A stretch of DNA of 64,000 nt from Streptomyces sp. 3214.6 (GTDB lineage: Bacteria; Actinomycetota; Actinomycetes; Streptomycetales; Streptomycetaceae): the NCBI RefSeq assembly GCF_900129855.1, contig NZ_LT670819.1:620001-684000 (forward strand), given 5' to 3'. Shown one piece after another: positions 41,703 through 54,776 of the stretch. The notes beneath the pieces were generated by a model. It did no database searches. It saw nothing but the letters and a program-made list of their open reading frames with translations, and was not told the origin of the DNA. Position numbers and translations under genes: made by a program. Positions within the stretch are counted from its first letter, which is position 1, and the number at the start of each line of letters is the position of its first letter.

Positions 41703-42638
41703 ATGTCCGTTCCGCAGCTGATCCGTATCGTCTCCCGCGACTCGCCCATGGCTCTGGCCCAAGTGGAGCGGGTGCGCGCCGAGTTGGCCGCCCTGCAGCC
41801 CGGTGTGCGCACCGAGGTCGTCCCGGTGAAGACGACCGGCGACAAGTGGATGGGCGACCTGTCCCAGGTCGAGGGCAAAGGCGCGTTCACCAAGGAGGTC
41901 GACGCGGCGCTGCTCGCCGGCCAGGCGGATCTCGCGGTGCACTGCGTCAAGGACGTGCCGGCGGACCGGCCGCTGCCCGCGGGCACGGTGTTCGCCGCGT
42001 TCCTGAAGCGGGACGACATCCGGGATGCGCTCGTGCACCCGGGCGGCCTCACCCTGGACGAACTACCGGAGGGGACGCGCGTCGGCACCTCCTCGGTGCG
42101 CCGGATCGCCCAGCTCGCCGCCACCCATCCGCACCTGGAGTGCGTGCCGTTCCGCGGCAACGCCAACCGTCGGCTGGAGAAGCTGGCGGCGGGCGAGGCG
42201 GACGCCCTGCTGCTGGCGGTGTCCGGCCTGGAGCGCATCGACCGGCGCGACGTGATCAGCGAGATCCTCTCCGCGGAGACGATGATGCCGCCGATCGGCG
42301 CGGGCATCCTCGCCCTGCAGTGCCGCGAGGGCGACGCCGACCTCATCGACGTGGTCAGCGGGCTCGGCGATCCGGCCACCCATCGCGAGGCCACGGCGGA
42401 GCGCATGTTCCTGCATGTGCTGCAGGGGCACTGCAACAGCCCGATCGCCGGCTACGCGCAGGTGGACCGCAGCGGTGAACTGTCCCTGCGGGCCTGTGTG
42501 TTCACCCCGGACGGCAAGACCAGGCTGAACGCCCACGAGTGGGCGGGCCGCCTCGACCCGGCTACGCTCGGCACGTCGGTGGCGGTGGCGCTGCTGCGTC
42601 AGGGCGCGCGCGAGATCATCGACGGCATCCCGCACTGA
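41703..42638 (+). CDS. hemC: Hydroxymethylbilane synthase (porphobilinogen deaminase), stand-alone copy
   Basis: A 311-residue HemC that polymerises four porphobilinogens into hydroxymethylbilane for haem, sirohaem and cobamides. Motifs: [48 protein letters not shown]. The dipyrromethane-cofactor Cys is Cys244, in the unusual setting [13 protein letters not shown] where LEGGCQVPIGA is common. No other hem gene is near, so it is probably a second copy besides one in a hemACDB-type cluster elsewhere. A -10 box close to the ATG suggests a leaderless transcript. Confidence 0.93.
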   Translation: MSVPQLIRIVSRDSPMALAQVERVRAELAALQPGVRTEVVPVKTTGDKWMGDLSQVEGKGAFTKEVDAALLAGQADLAVHCVKDVPADRPLPAGTVFAAFLKRDDIRDALVHPGGLTLDELPEGTRVGTSSVRRIAQLAATHPHLECVPFRGNANRRLEKLAAGEADALLLAVSGLERIDRRDVISEILSAETMMPPIGAGILALQCREGDADLIDVVSGLGDPATHREATAERMFLHVLQGHCNSPIAGYAQVDRSGELSLRACVFTPDGKTRLNAHEWAGRLDPATLGTSVAVALLRQGAREIIDGIPH

Positions 42639-42659
42639 GCCTGCCGGGAGCTCAGGGGC

Positions 42660-43202
42660 TCAGGCGGTGCCCTCTTCGGCCTGGTCCCGCAGGAAGTTGC
42701 TCACCTGGCAGGCCAGGCTGTCGCGTCCCGGCCCCGCCGGGGCGCCGCCGGGGGTCTCGTGCAGTCCGATGCCGCCCGTCCACAGCCGGCGGTCGGCCCA
42801 GTCGTCGTCGACCCGCACCTGGACCTGGACGTCCACCTGGCTCAGGGCGGCCTCGGGCCCTGCCGCGTAGAGCACGGCGGTGGCCCGGCGCAGCGGGTAG
42901 ACGTCGAAGCCCTCGATGAACTGCGAGTTGCGCCAGTCGATGAACGCGCTCTCGCCGTCGGGCCCGAGCCGCACGTCGATCTGGCCGTCCTCGAGGTGGA
43001 TCGTGGGCTGGAGGCTGCCCCGGTTCTCGACGGTCACCCGGAGACAGAAGTAGGTCAGCCCCTCGGCCGCGTCGTCACGTCCCCGCGGCGGCTCGCTCAG
43101 CTCCAGGCGGTGGACGCGGACCCGCAGACCGGCATGCTCGTCGTACTCCTGCCAGTCCCCGACCACGTTCGGCTCGTACACAGTCCACCTCTCGACGTCC
43201 AT
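42660..43202 (-). CDS. Hypothetical protein, 180 residues
   Basis: A soluble, acidic protein with a beta-rich immunoglobulin-like pattern (LTYFCLRVTVENRGS, QIDVRLGPDG), reminiscent of DUF4352-type domains but without a signal peptide. AGGAAG precedes the ATG and a promoter with a perfect TTGACA -35 lies just upstream. Function unknown. Confidence 0.75.
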   Translation of the reverse strand: MDVERWTVYEPNVVGDWQEYDEHAGLRVRVHRLELSEPPRGRDDAAEGLTYFCLRVTVENRGSLQPTIHLEDGQIDVRLGPDGESAFIDWRNSQFIEGFDVYPLRRATAVLYAAGPEAALSQVDVQVQVRVDDDWADRRLWTGGIGLHETPGGAPAGPGRDSLACQVSNFLRDQAEEGTA

Positions 43203-43209
43203 CGGCTGC

Positions 43210-43239
43210 TTCCTATCCGTGCGCCGATCGCACTGTCAA
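43210..43239 (-). promoter_or_regulatory. Promoter of hypothetical gene
   Basis: On the minus strand TTGACA (43239-43234), 18-base spacer, TAGGAA (43215-43210). One of the best sigma-70-type promoters in the window. Confidence 0.6.
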
Positions 43240-43371
43240 ATGAGCAGAATGCGCTGTGGCCAGGGACTTCACCCCTTTTGATCGCTGATCAAGCCGTGCG
43301 CAGGCACTATCCGCCCATGGGCCGAGAAAGGGCTTGCCACGGCGTGCCGCACATCACGTCCCGGGGCAAGA

Positions 43372-44232
43372 TCAGCGGGCCAGCCGGCCGAGGAGCGAGG
43401 AGGCCGCGGTGATGCCGAGCGCGGCGACCACGATCAGCACCCCGAAGTCGAGGGCGAGGTGTGCGGGCGTGCCGAGGAGAAGGCCGCGCAGAGCGTCCAC
43501 TTCGTAGCTCAGGGGGTTGACCTTGCTGACGCCCTGGAGCCAGCCCGGCATGATGTCGACCGGGTAGAGGACGTTGGAGCCGAAGAACAGCGGCATGGTG
43601 ATCGCCTGACCGATGCCCATCAGTCGGTCGCGGCTGAGCACGATGCCCGCGATGGTCATCGACAGGCAGGAGAAGAAGGCCGAGCCGAGGACGACGATCG
43701 CGGCGACGCCGAGCAGTTTGAGCGGGTTCCAGGTCAGTGCGACACCGAGCAGGGCGGCGATGACGACCACGACAACCGCCTGGATCACCGACTTCACCCC
43801 GGCCGCGAACGCCTTGCCGGTGATCAGCGCGGCGCGCGGAGTGGGCGTGACCAGCAGCTTGTTGAGGACGCCGGCGTCGCGCTCCCAGATGATCTGGATG
43901 CCGTAGAAGATGGCGATGAACATCGCGGACTGGGCGATGATGCCGGGCGCCAGGTAGTCGATGTAGGGGATGCCGCCGGTGGGGATCGCCTTGATGCGGG
44001 TGAAGGTCTGACCGAAGATCAGCAGCCAGAGGGCGGGCTGGACGGCGCGGGTGTACAGCTCGGTGCGGTCGTGGCGCAGCTTCTGCAGTTCGATGGCGCA
44101 CAGGGCGGCGACCCGGGCCGGCAGCAGCAGGCGGCCGGTGCGGGGCCGTGGTGGGCTCAGCAGCAGGTCGATGCCCTGCGCGCGGGCGCGGTCAGCCGAC
44201 GCGCTGAGCGGTGCGGCGGGTGCTTCGGCCAT
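43372..44232 (-). CDS. ABC-2 type exporter permease
   Basis: A 286-residue membrane permease of the DrrB/ABC-2 group with six helices (PALWLLIFGQTFTRI, APGIIAQSAMFIAIFYGI, VIQAVVVVVIAALLGVALTW, etc.) and the conserved WERDAGVLNKLLVTPTPR loop. The ATG at 44232 has GGAG 9 bases upstream and lies inside the end of the ATPase gene (41-base overlap). Exports a drug or lipid with the ATPase below. Confidence 0.9.
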   Translation of the reverse strand: MAEAPAAPLSASADRARAQGIDLLLSPPRPRTGRLLLPARVAALCAIELQKLRHDRTELYTRAVQPALWLLIFGQTFTRIKAIPTGGIPYIDYLAPGIIAQSAMFIAIFYGIQIIWERDAGVLNKLLVTPTPRAALITGKAFAAGVKSVIQAVVVVVIAALLGVALTWNPLKLLGVAAIVVLGSAFFSCLSMTIAGIVLSRDRLMGIGQAITMPLFFGSNVLYPVDIMPGWLQGVSKVNPLSYEVDALRGLLLGTPAHLALDFGVLIVVAALGITAASSLLGRLAR

Positions 44233-45049
44233 CGCGGAAATCTCCTGCCTGCTCGTCGAGGCCGCTGCCGGCGACGTCCCGGAAGACGTCCTCCAGGCTG
44301 GGCAGCGGGTCCGAGGCCGGTGCTCCTTGCGCACGCCTGCGTTCCCCGAGCCCCTGCCGGAGCTCGACGGGGGTGCCCAGGGCGCGGATCCGGCCGCGGT
44401 GCATCAGGCCGACCCGGTCGCAGTACTGGTCGGCCTCGTCCATGTAGTGGGTGGTGACCAGGACCGTCATGCCGGTGGCTTCGCGTACGGCGGTGATGTG
44501 CTCCCAGACACCCGTTCGGGCGATCGGGTCGAGGCCGATCGTCGGCTCGTCGAGGATCAGCAGCCGGGGCGCGCTGACCAGGGCCTGGGCGAGTTCGAGA
44601 CGGCGGACCATGCCGCCGGAGTAGGTGCCGGCGAGCCGGTCGGCGGCGTCGTCGAGGCCGACGGCGGAAAGGGCCTGGCCGACGCGCTCGGCCCGCTCGC
44701 GCCGGGGCACGTCGAAGACGCGGGCGAACAGGGAGACGTTCTCGCGGCCGGTCAGGCCGGAGTCGGCGGACAGTTGCTGGGGCACGTAGCCGAGCAGCCT
44801 GCGTTCGGCCATCCGGTCCCCGGCGGCGTCGTGGCCGAAGACGCGCACCATGCCGGAGGGGACCGGCAGCAGGGTCGTGATGCAGCGGATGGCGGTGGTC
44901 TTGCCGGCTCCGTTGGGTCCGAGCAGGCCGAAGACCTCGCCCTCCCGGACGGTCAGATCGAGCCCGTCGACGGCTTTGGCGTCGCCGAAGGCGTAGGCGA
45001 GCCGGGTGCAGGCGACGGCGTCCGTGGCGTGTGCGGATTCGGTTGTCAT
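44192..45049 (-). CDS. ABC exporter ATP-binding protein (DrrA type)
   Basis: A 285-residue ATPase: Walker A GPNGAGKT (44-51), signature YSGGMVRRLELAQAL, Walker B RLLILDEPTIGLD and switch His in TTHYMDEAD. The C-terminal extension after the core resembles DrrA. It overlaps the MarR gene upstream by 4 bases and the permease gene downstream by 41, forming a regulator-ATPase-permease operon of the drug-export kind. Confidence 0.95.
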   Translation of the reverse strand: MTTESAHATDAVACTRLAYAFGDAKAVDGLDLTVREGEVFGLLGPNGAGKTTAIRCITTLLPVPSGMVRVFGHDAAGDRMAERRLLGYVPQQLSADSGLTGRENVSLFARVFDVPRRERAERVGQALSAVGLDDAADRLAGTYSGGMVRRLELAQALVSAPRLLILDEPTIGLDPIARTGVWEHITAVREATGMTVLVTTHYMDEADQYCDRVGLMHRGRIRALGTPVELRQGLGERRRAQGAPASDPLPSLEDVFRDVAGSGLDEQAGDFRDGRSTRRTAQRVG

Positions 45050-45606
45050 GACTCCTCGGCCTCTTCATGCAGGGTGACGGCGAGCGCGCGCAGGGCCGGC
45101 AGCGCCGCGTGCAGGGCCTGGCGGTCGGCCGCGTCGAGGCGGGCGACGTGCCGGCCGACGAGCGCGGCGCGCCGCTCCTTCCACGCCCGCAGCCGGGCCT
45201 CGGCCGCGTCGGTGAGCAGGAGGCGGGCGGCGCGCCGGTCGGCGGGGTGGGTCTCACGCACCAGATAGCCGTCCCTGACCAGTTGGTTGACGAGGGTCGA
45301 GACGGAGTTGCCCGCGAGGTACAGCTTCCTGGCCGCGTCCGAGACGCCGATGCCGGGGCGGGTCTCGACGAGGCGCAGCAGCTCGACCTCGGCCCCCCGC
45401 AGCCGGGGCACGAGCGGCACAAATAGCGAAGGGCGAGACCTGACAAAAAGGGGCAAATCAGTTTCAGCGCGTCCGGCCGTGGGAATCTGCAGGGAAGTGC
45501 TTCGGACCGGAGGCACGTCCGTGGGACCCGCCGCACGGCCGGCCCCGGGTGTTCCGCGACCGTCCGAGTTAGCGCTTCCCACGGTGTCCCGTCCCTTCGC
45601 CTGCAC
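45046..45606 (-). CDS. MarR-family regulator of the ABC exporter, N-terminus uncertain
   Basis: The winged helix is clear in the second half: GAEVELLRLVETRPGIGVSDAARKLYLAGNSVSTLVNQLVRDGYLVRE. The long frame begins at 45606, but residues 1-62 have no MarR features. GTG codons at 45420 or 45411 just ahead of VPRLRGAEVELL are alternative starts giving about 121-124 residues, short for MarR, so helix 1 may be lost. The ATGA overlap with the ATPase gene supports control of the exporter. Confidence 0.75.
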   Translation of the reverse strand: MQAKGRDTVGSANSDGRGTPGAGRAAGPTDVPPVRSTSLQIPTAGRAETDLPLFVRSRPSLFVPLVPRLRGAEVELLRLVETRPGIGVSDAARKLYLAGNSVSTLVNQLVRDGYLVRETHPADRRAARLLLTDAAEARLRAWKERRAALVGRHVARLDAADRQALHAALPALRALAVTLHEEAEES

Positions 45607-45629
45607 CCTCCCGAGGGAGGTCGCGCGTG

Positions 45630-46421
45630 ATGCGTACCACCGTCCGAACCAAGCAGCACCCCCACGACGACGCCCCGGACACCACCGAGTCCTTCGTCCG
45701 GCTCGTCGGGCTGCCCGACGGACCGGAGCGCCAGGCGCTCAAGGACGAGCTGGTCCGGCTCTGGCTGCCCATGGCCGAGCGGATCGCCGTCCGCTTCCGG
45801 GGGCGCGGCGAAGCCCTGGAGGACCTGTACCAGGTCGCGGCCCTGGGGCTCGTGAAAGCCGTGGACCACTACGATCCGCACCGCGGCCGCGCCTTCGAGG
45901 CGTACGCGGTGCCGACGATCACGGGTGAGATCAAGCGCCACTTCCGCGACCACATGTGGACGCTGCACGTGCCGCGCCGGGTCCAGGACCTGCGCAACCG
46001 GGTGCGGCACGCCGCGAAGGAGCTGTCGCAGACGACCCCGGGCCGGCCGCCGACGGTCGCCGAGATCGCCGCGTACGCGGAGCTGAGCGAGGACGAGGTA
46101 CGCACGGGCACGGAGGCTCTGGAGTGCTTCTCCGCACTGTCGCTGGAGGCCGAGCTGCCCGGCACCGACGGCTACGCGCTCGAGGACGCCCTCGGCGGCC
46201 CCGATCCGGGCTACGACACGGTCGTCGACCGGGTGGCCGTAGCGCCCTGTCTGCGTGCTCTGCCGGAGCGCGAGCGGACCATCCTGTACCTGCGGTTCTT
46301 CGTGGGCATGACGCAGAGCCGGATCGCGGAGCAGTTGGGCATCTCGCAGATGCACGTCTCGCGGCTGCTCAGCGGCTGCTTCGCACGGCTGCGTGAGGAG
46401 ATCACCGCCGAGTCGCGATGA
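45630..46421 (+). CDS. RNA polymerase sigma factor, SigB/SigF/SigG type
   Basis: A 263-residue group 3 sigma factor. Region 2: RLWLPMAERIAVRFRGRGEALEDLYQVAALGL and the -10 recognition helix; region 3: HVPRRVQDLRNRVRHAAKEL; region 4: LPERERTILYLRFF and TQSRIAEQLGISQMHVSRLL. GGGAGG lies 9 bases before ATG 45630 (GTG 45627 is the alternative). Such factors handle osmotic, oxidative or sporulation stress and are held by RsbW-like anti-sigma factors. No adjacent anti-sigma gene. Confidence 0.95.
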   Translation: MRTTVRTKQHPHDDAPDTTESFVRLVGLPDGPERQALKDELVRLWLPMAERIAVRFRGRGEALEDLYQVAALGLVKAVDHYDPHRGRAFEAYAVPTITGEIKRHFRDHMWTLHVPRRVQDLRNRVRHAAKELSQTTPGRPPTVAEIAAYAELSEDEVRTGTEALECFSALSLEAELPGTDGYALEDALGGPDPGYDTVVDRVAVAPCLRALPERERTILYLRFFVGMTQSRIAEQLGISQMHVSRLLSGCFARLREEITAESR

Positions 46422-46439
46422 CGTTCACTCCAGCGACGT

Positions 46440-46775
46440 TCATTCCAGCGGGGGCGCGCCGGGGATATGCAGGGGGCCGTGCCGGTCCAGGAGGTACTCG
46501 AGTTCCCCACGGATCTTCTCGGGCATCTCTCCGCCGCGCCCCCAGATGAGGATCAGATCGGCCACGCTGCGCAGCTTGACGTTCGTGTGCTGGGAGAGTT
46601 CGCGCAGCACGAGCCAGCCCTCGTCGGGCGACATCCGTCCCAGCGCGACGACCACGCCGATCGCCTGGTCCACGACGGCGTGGGCGACGATCGCCTCCTT
46701 CAACTGCGCGATCTCCGCTTCGAGACTGACAATCCGATCCGTTTCGTCGTCGGGTCCGCGCGGTACTCGTGCCAT
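46440..46775 (-). CDS. ANTAR-domain protein
   Basis: About 111 residues. ANTAR RNA-binding core: QLKEAIVAHAVVDQAIGVVVALGRMSPDEG (in two helices) followed by VLRELSQHTNVKLRSVADLI. The domain usually works as an antiterminator on RNA hairpin pairs. There is no GAF or receiver domain, only a short coiled N-terminus (DRIVSLEAEIAQLKEA). The start at 46775 fits the coiled coil; the frame is open further up. Confidence 0.85.
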   Translation of the reverse strand: MARVPRGPDDETDRIVSLEAEIAQLKEAIVAHAVVDQAIGVVVALGRMSPDEGWLVLRELSQHTNVKLRSVADLILIWGRGGEMPEKIRGELEYLLDRHGPLHIPGAPPLE

Positions 46776-46881
46776 CACTCCATCGTGCCACCGGGTGTCT
46801 CGGCGAGCGCCCTGGAGGGTTGCGGCCGGACACTGGTGGCAGACGCCGCCCGTCGGCCGAGAGAGCAGGAACGCGAGTGCC

Positions 46882-47682
46882 ATGAACGACCACCCGACAT
46901 CCGCCCGTGCTAGGGGCTCCGTCTCCACCCACTCCGTGTTCGGCGCGCCCTGCTGGGTGAGCCTGACCAGCCGCGATCTGGACGCCACCCAGGAGTTCTA
47001 CGGGGCCGTGCTGGGCTGGGAGTGGCGCCGGGGTGCGCTGGGCGACCACTTCCGCACGGCGCTGGTCGGCAAGGTGCCGGTCGCGGGGGTGGCCGCCGTC
47101 GCCTCGATGTGGCAGATGGCGGTGGCCTGGACGCCGTATTTCGCGGTGCCCAGCGCGGACGAGGCAGCGTCCCGGGCCCGGGAGCGCGGCGGGACGGTGG
47201 CCGTGGGGCCGATCTCGCTGCCGCCGGGCCGGGCGGCGCTGCTGGCCGACCGGGAGGGCGCGACCTTCGGCATCTGGGAGGGGGAGCTGATCGGCAACTG
47301 GGAGGCGTGGCGGCAGGCGGCGCCCGCCTTCATCAGGCTGCACACGCGCGACGCCTTCGACTCCGCCATCTTCTACGGCGAGATCCTCGACTGGGCCACG
47401 GACCGCCCGGGCTGCTGCGAGGTCCACTACGAGGCCGGTGAGGTCGTGCTGCGCAGCCGGGGCGATGTGGTGGCCCGGATCGAGTCGGGGGCGCTGGAGG
47501 CGGCGCCCGACCCGACGATCCGTCCGCACTGGCAGGTGCACTTCGCCGTCGCGGACGTGGCGGCCTGCGCGCGGGCCGCGGAGAAGCACGGCGGCAGCGT
47601 GCTGGTCGAGTCCGCCGACGAGGCGGTGCTGAGAGATCCGGACGGCGCCCAGTTCACGGTGACCTCGCGCCGCGAGCGCTGA
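46882..47682 (+). CDS. VOC-family protein with two glyoxalase-like domains
   Basis: A 266-residue protein built of two vicinal-oxygen-chelate modules: first VSLTSRDLDATQEFYGAVLGWEW, second FIRLHTRDAFDSAIFYGEILDW. Metal-ligand positions are only partly conserved, so enzymatic function is uncertain. It resembles Streptomyces proteins induced with antibiotics or hydrolases of that group. Confidence 0.88.
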   Translation: MNDHPTSARARGSVSTHSVFGAPCWVSLTSRDLDATQEFYGAVLGWEWRRGALGDHFRTALVGKVPVAGVAAVASMWQMAVAWTPYFAVPSADEAASRARERGGTVAVGPISLPPGRAALLADREGATFGIWEGELIGNWEAWRQAAPAFIRLHTRDAFDSAIFYGEILDWATDRPGCCEVHYEAGEVVLRSRGDVVARIESGALEAAPDPTIRPHWQVHFAVADVAACARAAEKHGGSVLVESADEAVLRDPDGAQFTVTSRRER

Positions 47683-47696
47683 GCCGCCCTGCCCCC

Positions 47697-49858
<2,162 letters not shown>

Positions 49859-49862
<4 letters not shown>

Positions 49863-50371
49863 CGGGCAGCCTCCAGGACGCCCTGAACCTCGTCCGCCGG
49901 GGCGGCCAGGGCCGCCACCGGCAGTTCGCGGGGCACTTGGCGCACCTCGCGCAGGCTGGGCGCCGGCGCCGTCGGCACGAGGGGGACGCGTTCGCCGGCG
50001 CGGGCCCGCTGGGAGAACCAGATGACCTTGCTGCCGGTGTCGGTGGCGCAACAGCCCCAGCCGTCGCTCATGGCGGCGATGCGCTCCAGACAGGCCCGCA
50101 GGTCCTGGTCGGGGCGCAGATGACGGTCGTCGCCGCCGATGGCGGTGATCAGATGCTGGCCGTTCCACCACATCTCGATCGAGGTGTGCTTGTCCGTCGC
50201 GTGTTCGTCGATGGCCTTCAGCAGCATCTCGACGCCGCGGCAGACGGGCTCCACGAGCGTGTCGAGGTCCCAGTACTTGAGATGAGCGGCCAGGATGCGC
50301 CTGATCTGTCCGACCCGTTCCGGGCTGACGTCCATGTCGAGGTGGTAGTAGCAGGGGACTGCGGTCTTCAT
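49859..50371 (-). CDS. Small ATPase-like protein coupled to glgX
   Basis: A 170-residue protein with a weak RsbW-like GHKL ATPase pattern: LEPVCRGVEMLLKAIDEH-type N-box region (TLVEPVCRGVEML) and DGWGCCATDTGSKVIWFSQR at the end. The ATG at 50371 has GAGGAG 9 bases upstream and starts MKTAVPCYYHLDMDVSPERV. Its stop overlaps glgX. Possibly an anti-sigma-type regulator; function unproven. Confidence 0.65.
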
Positions 50372-50666
50372 CGTCGTTCGCTCCTCACCCGCGAGGCTCT
50401 CGCTCCTGATTCGGCCCGACGGGCCGAGTTCCCCGACACGAAGCGTGAGCGGTAATCGCTTCTGAGTCACAACCACAGTGCGGCTGCTACGCCATTCGTG
50501 CAACACGAGCACACCACGACCAAGATCCAACAGGACGTTGTGTGATGCGCCATGCACCATAAGTGAAGGCCTCGGGAGGTTGGACGCTTTCGCGCCTCTG
50601 CGGAAAGGGCCGGCCCGCTCGCTTCGAGCGGCGTACCTCTTGGACTCCCGGAAGGTGAACCGCGCG

Positions 50667-50966
50667 ATGCTGCAACCAGCGAAGACCGAAGTCGCCAGAG
50701 CTCTGGGCAGTTACCGGTCCTGGGAGCGGGCCATGCTCGCGCGCCCGGGCGACCATGCGGTGCGGGCCGCCTTCGAGGACTGCGGGTACACCCTGTGCGT
50801 GCTGATGGCCAAGCGCTGTGCACGGGAGGCCGCGGACGCCGCCGAACAGTATCTACGGGCCGCTACGGACGTTTATCACCGGGAGCGCAGGGGGCCGAGC
50901 CGGCGCAACGGCGTCGCGCGGCTCTCGGCCACGCGTTCCCTCCCGTGTCTTCCGGCGGAGACGTAG
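50667..50966 (+). CDS. DUF5133-type hypothetical protein
   Basis: About 99 residues starting MLQPAKTEVARALGSYRSWE and containing AAFEDCGYTLCVLMAKRCAREA; it matches, by pattern, the short Streptomyces family DUF5133. GTG 50655 (VNRAMLQP) is an alternative start. The C-terminal 25 residues are basic and may be non-native. It stands between glgX and glgE, in glgE direction. Confidence 0.7.
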   Translation: MLQPAKTEVARALGSYRSWERAMLARPGDHAVRAAFEDCGYTLCVLMAKRCAREAADAAEQYLRAATDVYHRERRGPSRRNGVARLSATRSLPCLPAET

Positions 50967-51041
50967 CGCTGCGACGCGGGTGCGGTCCGGTCGCCCAACA
51001 CCGGGCGAACAGAGCCAGTTTCAGCAAGCGGAGGTGCAGAG

Positions 51042-52997
51042 GTGAAGTCCACCAGGGCGATCGGCCGTATCCCGGTACGGGACGTCGAACCGCGCGTGGA
51101 GTGCGGCAGGCGGCCGGCGAAAGCCGTGACCGGCGAGACGGTGCGGATCTCCGCGACGGTGTTCCGCGAGGGCCACGACGCCATCGGCGCCAACGTGGTT
51201 CTCAAAGGCCCGGACGGCGGCCGTGGACCCTGGACGCCGATGCGCGAACTCGCCCCCGGCAGCGACCGCTGGGGCGCGGATGTGACCCTGGAGGCCATGG
51301 GCCGCTGGACCTTCACCGTGGAGGCCTGGAGCGACCCCATCGCCACCTGGCGCCGCCACGCGGACATCAAGATCCCCGCGGGCATCGACACGGGTCTGGT
51401 CCTGGAGGAGGGCGGGCGGCTCCACGCGCGGGCGGCCGCCCGCGCCCCGCGCGGCCCGCAGCGCACTCTGCTGAGGGACGCGGCGAAGACGCTGCTCGAC
51501 GACACCCTGCCGGTGGCCGAGCGCTACGCGGCGGCCACGGCGCCGGAGACGGCCGCCGTCCTCGCCCGTCATCCGCTGCGCGATCTGGTCACCGCCTCCG
51601 AATCGCTGCCGCTGCTGGTGGAGCGGGAGCGGGCGCTGTACGGCGCGTGGTACGAGTTCTTCCCGCGCTCCGAGGGGACCCCCGAGCGCCCGCACGGCAC
51701 GTTCCGCACCGCCGCGCGCAGGCTTCCCGCCATCGCCGCGATGGGCTTCGACGTCGTCTATCTGCCGCCGATCCACCCCATCGGCACGACGTTCCGCAAG
51801 GGCCGCAACAACACGTTGAACGCCGGCCCTGACGACGTCGGCGTGCCCTGGGCGATCGGCTCCCCGGAGGGCGGCCACGACGCCGTACACCCGGACCTGG
51901 GGACCATCGAGGACTTCGCGTGGTTCGTGGAGCGGGCGGCGGAGCACGGGCTGGAGATCGCCCTCGACTTCGCCCTGCAGTGCTCGCCGGATCATCCCTG
52001 GGTGCACAAGCACTCCGAGTGGTTCCACCACCGGCCGGACGGGACGATCGCGTACGCCGAGAACCCGCCGAAGAAGTATCAGGACATCTACCCCCTGGCC
52101 TTCGACGCCGACATGAAGGGTCTGATCTCCGAGACCCAGCGCGTGTTGCGCCACTGGATGTCGTACGGAGTGCGGATCTTCCGCGTCGACAACCCGCACA
52201 CCAAGCCGCTGGTGTTCTGGGAGCGGGTCATCGCGGAGATCAACCGCACCGACCCAGACGTGATCTTCCTGGCGGAGGCCTTCACCCGGCCCGCGATGAT
52301 GCAGACGCTCGCCCAGATCGGCTTCCAGCAGTCGTACACCTACTTCACCTGGCGCAACACCAAGGAAGAGCTCACCGACTACCTCACCGAGCTGTCCGGC
52401 GAGTCGGCCTCCTACATGCGGCCCAACCTGTTCGCCAACACCCCCGACATCCTGCACGCCTACCTCCAGCACGGCGGCCGGCCCGCCTTCGAGGTGCGCG
52501 CCGTCCTCGCCGCCACGCTGTCCCCGACCTGGGGCATCTACAGCGGCTACGAACTCTGCGAGAACACGCCACTGAAGGAGGGCGGCGAGGAATACCTCGA
52601 CTCGGAGAAGTACCAGCTCAAGCCCCGTGACTGGGCGGCGGCCGAACGCGAGGGCCGCAGTCTCGCCCCGCTGATCACAAAGCTCAACGACATCCGGCGG
52701 GCCAACCCGGCCCTGCACTGGCTGCGGAACCTTCGTTTCCACGGCACGGACAACCCGTCGGTCATCGCGTACAGCAAGCGCGCGGGGTCGAACACGGTTC
52801 TGGTGGTCGTCAACCTCGACCCCCGCCACACCCAGGAGGCCACGGTGTCGTTGGACATGCCGCAACTCGGCCTGGACCACGGCGCATCCCTGTCCGTGCA
52901 CGACGAACTGACGGGTGAGACCTACGCCTGGGGCAGCACGAACTATGTGCGCCTGGAGCCCGGCCGGACGCCTGCCCACGTGTTCCACGTCCGGTGA
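51042..52997 (+). CDS. glgE: Alpha-1,4-glucan:maltose-1-phosphate maltosyltransferase GlgE
   Basis: A 651-residue GH13_3 enzyme that adds maltose from alpha-maltose-1-phosphate to a growing glucan. N-terminal beta domain, then barrel with nucleophile Asp383 ([10 protein letters not shown]) and acid/base Glu412 (FLAEAFTRP); [17 protein letters not shown] and [12 protein letters not shown] are GlgE-specific. GGAGG lies 7 bases before the GTG. First gene of glgE-treS-mak-glgB. Confidence 0.97.
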   Translation: MKSTRAIGRIPVRDVEPRVECGRRPAKAVTGETVRISATVFREGHDAIGANVVLKGPDGGRGPWTPMRELAPGSDRWGADVTLEAMGRWTFTVEAWSDPIATWRRHADIKIPAGIDTGLVLEEGGRLHARAAARAPRGPQRTLLRDAAKTLLDDTLPVAERYAAATAPETAAVLARHPLRDLVTASESLPLLVERERALYGAWYEFFPRSEGTPERPHGTFRTAARRLPAIAAMGFDVVYLPPIHPIGTTFRKGRNNTLNAGPDDVGVPWAIGSPEGGHDAVHPDLGTIEDFAWFVERAAEHGLEIALDFALQCSPDHPWVHKHSEWFHHRPDGTIAYAENPPKKYQDIYPLAFDADMKGLISETQRVLRHWMSYGVRIFRVDNPHTKPLVFWERVIAEINRTDPDVIFLAEAFTRPAMMQTLAQIGFQQSYTYFTWRNTKEELTDYLTELSGESASYMRPNLFANTPDILHAYLQHGGRPAFEVRAVLAATLSPTWGIYSGYELCENTPLKEGGEEYLDSEKYQLKPRDWAAAEREGRSLAPLITKLNDIRRANPALHWLRNLRFHGTDNPSVIAYSKRAGSNTVLVVVNLDPRHTQEATVSLDMPQLGLDHGASLSVHDELTGETYAWGSTNYVRLEPGRTPAHVFHVR

Positions 52998-53029
52998 CCC
53001 GCACCGCCGATCGGAGGCTCCAGACCGCC

Positions 53030-54748
<1,719 letters not shown>

Positions 54749-54776
54749 GCGTGCGCCGAGGAAAGGATGGGTCACC

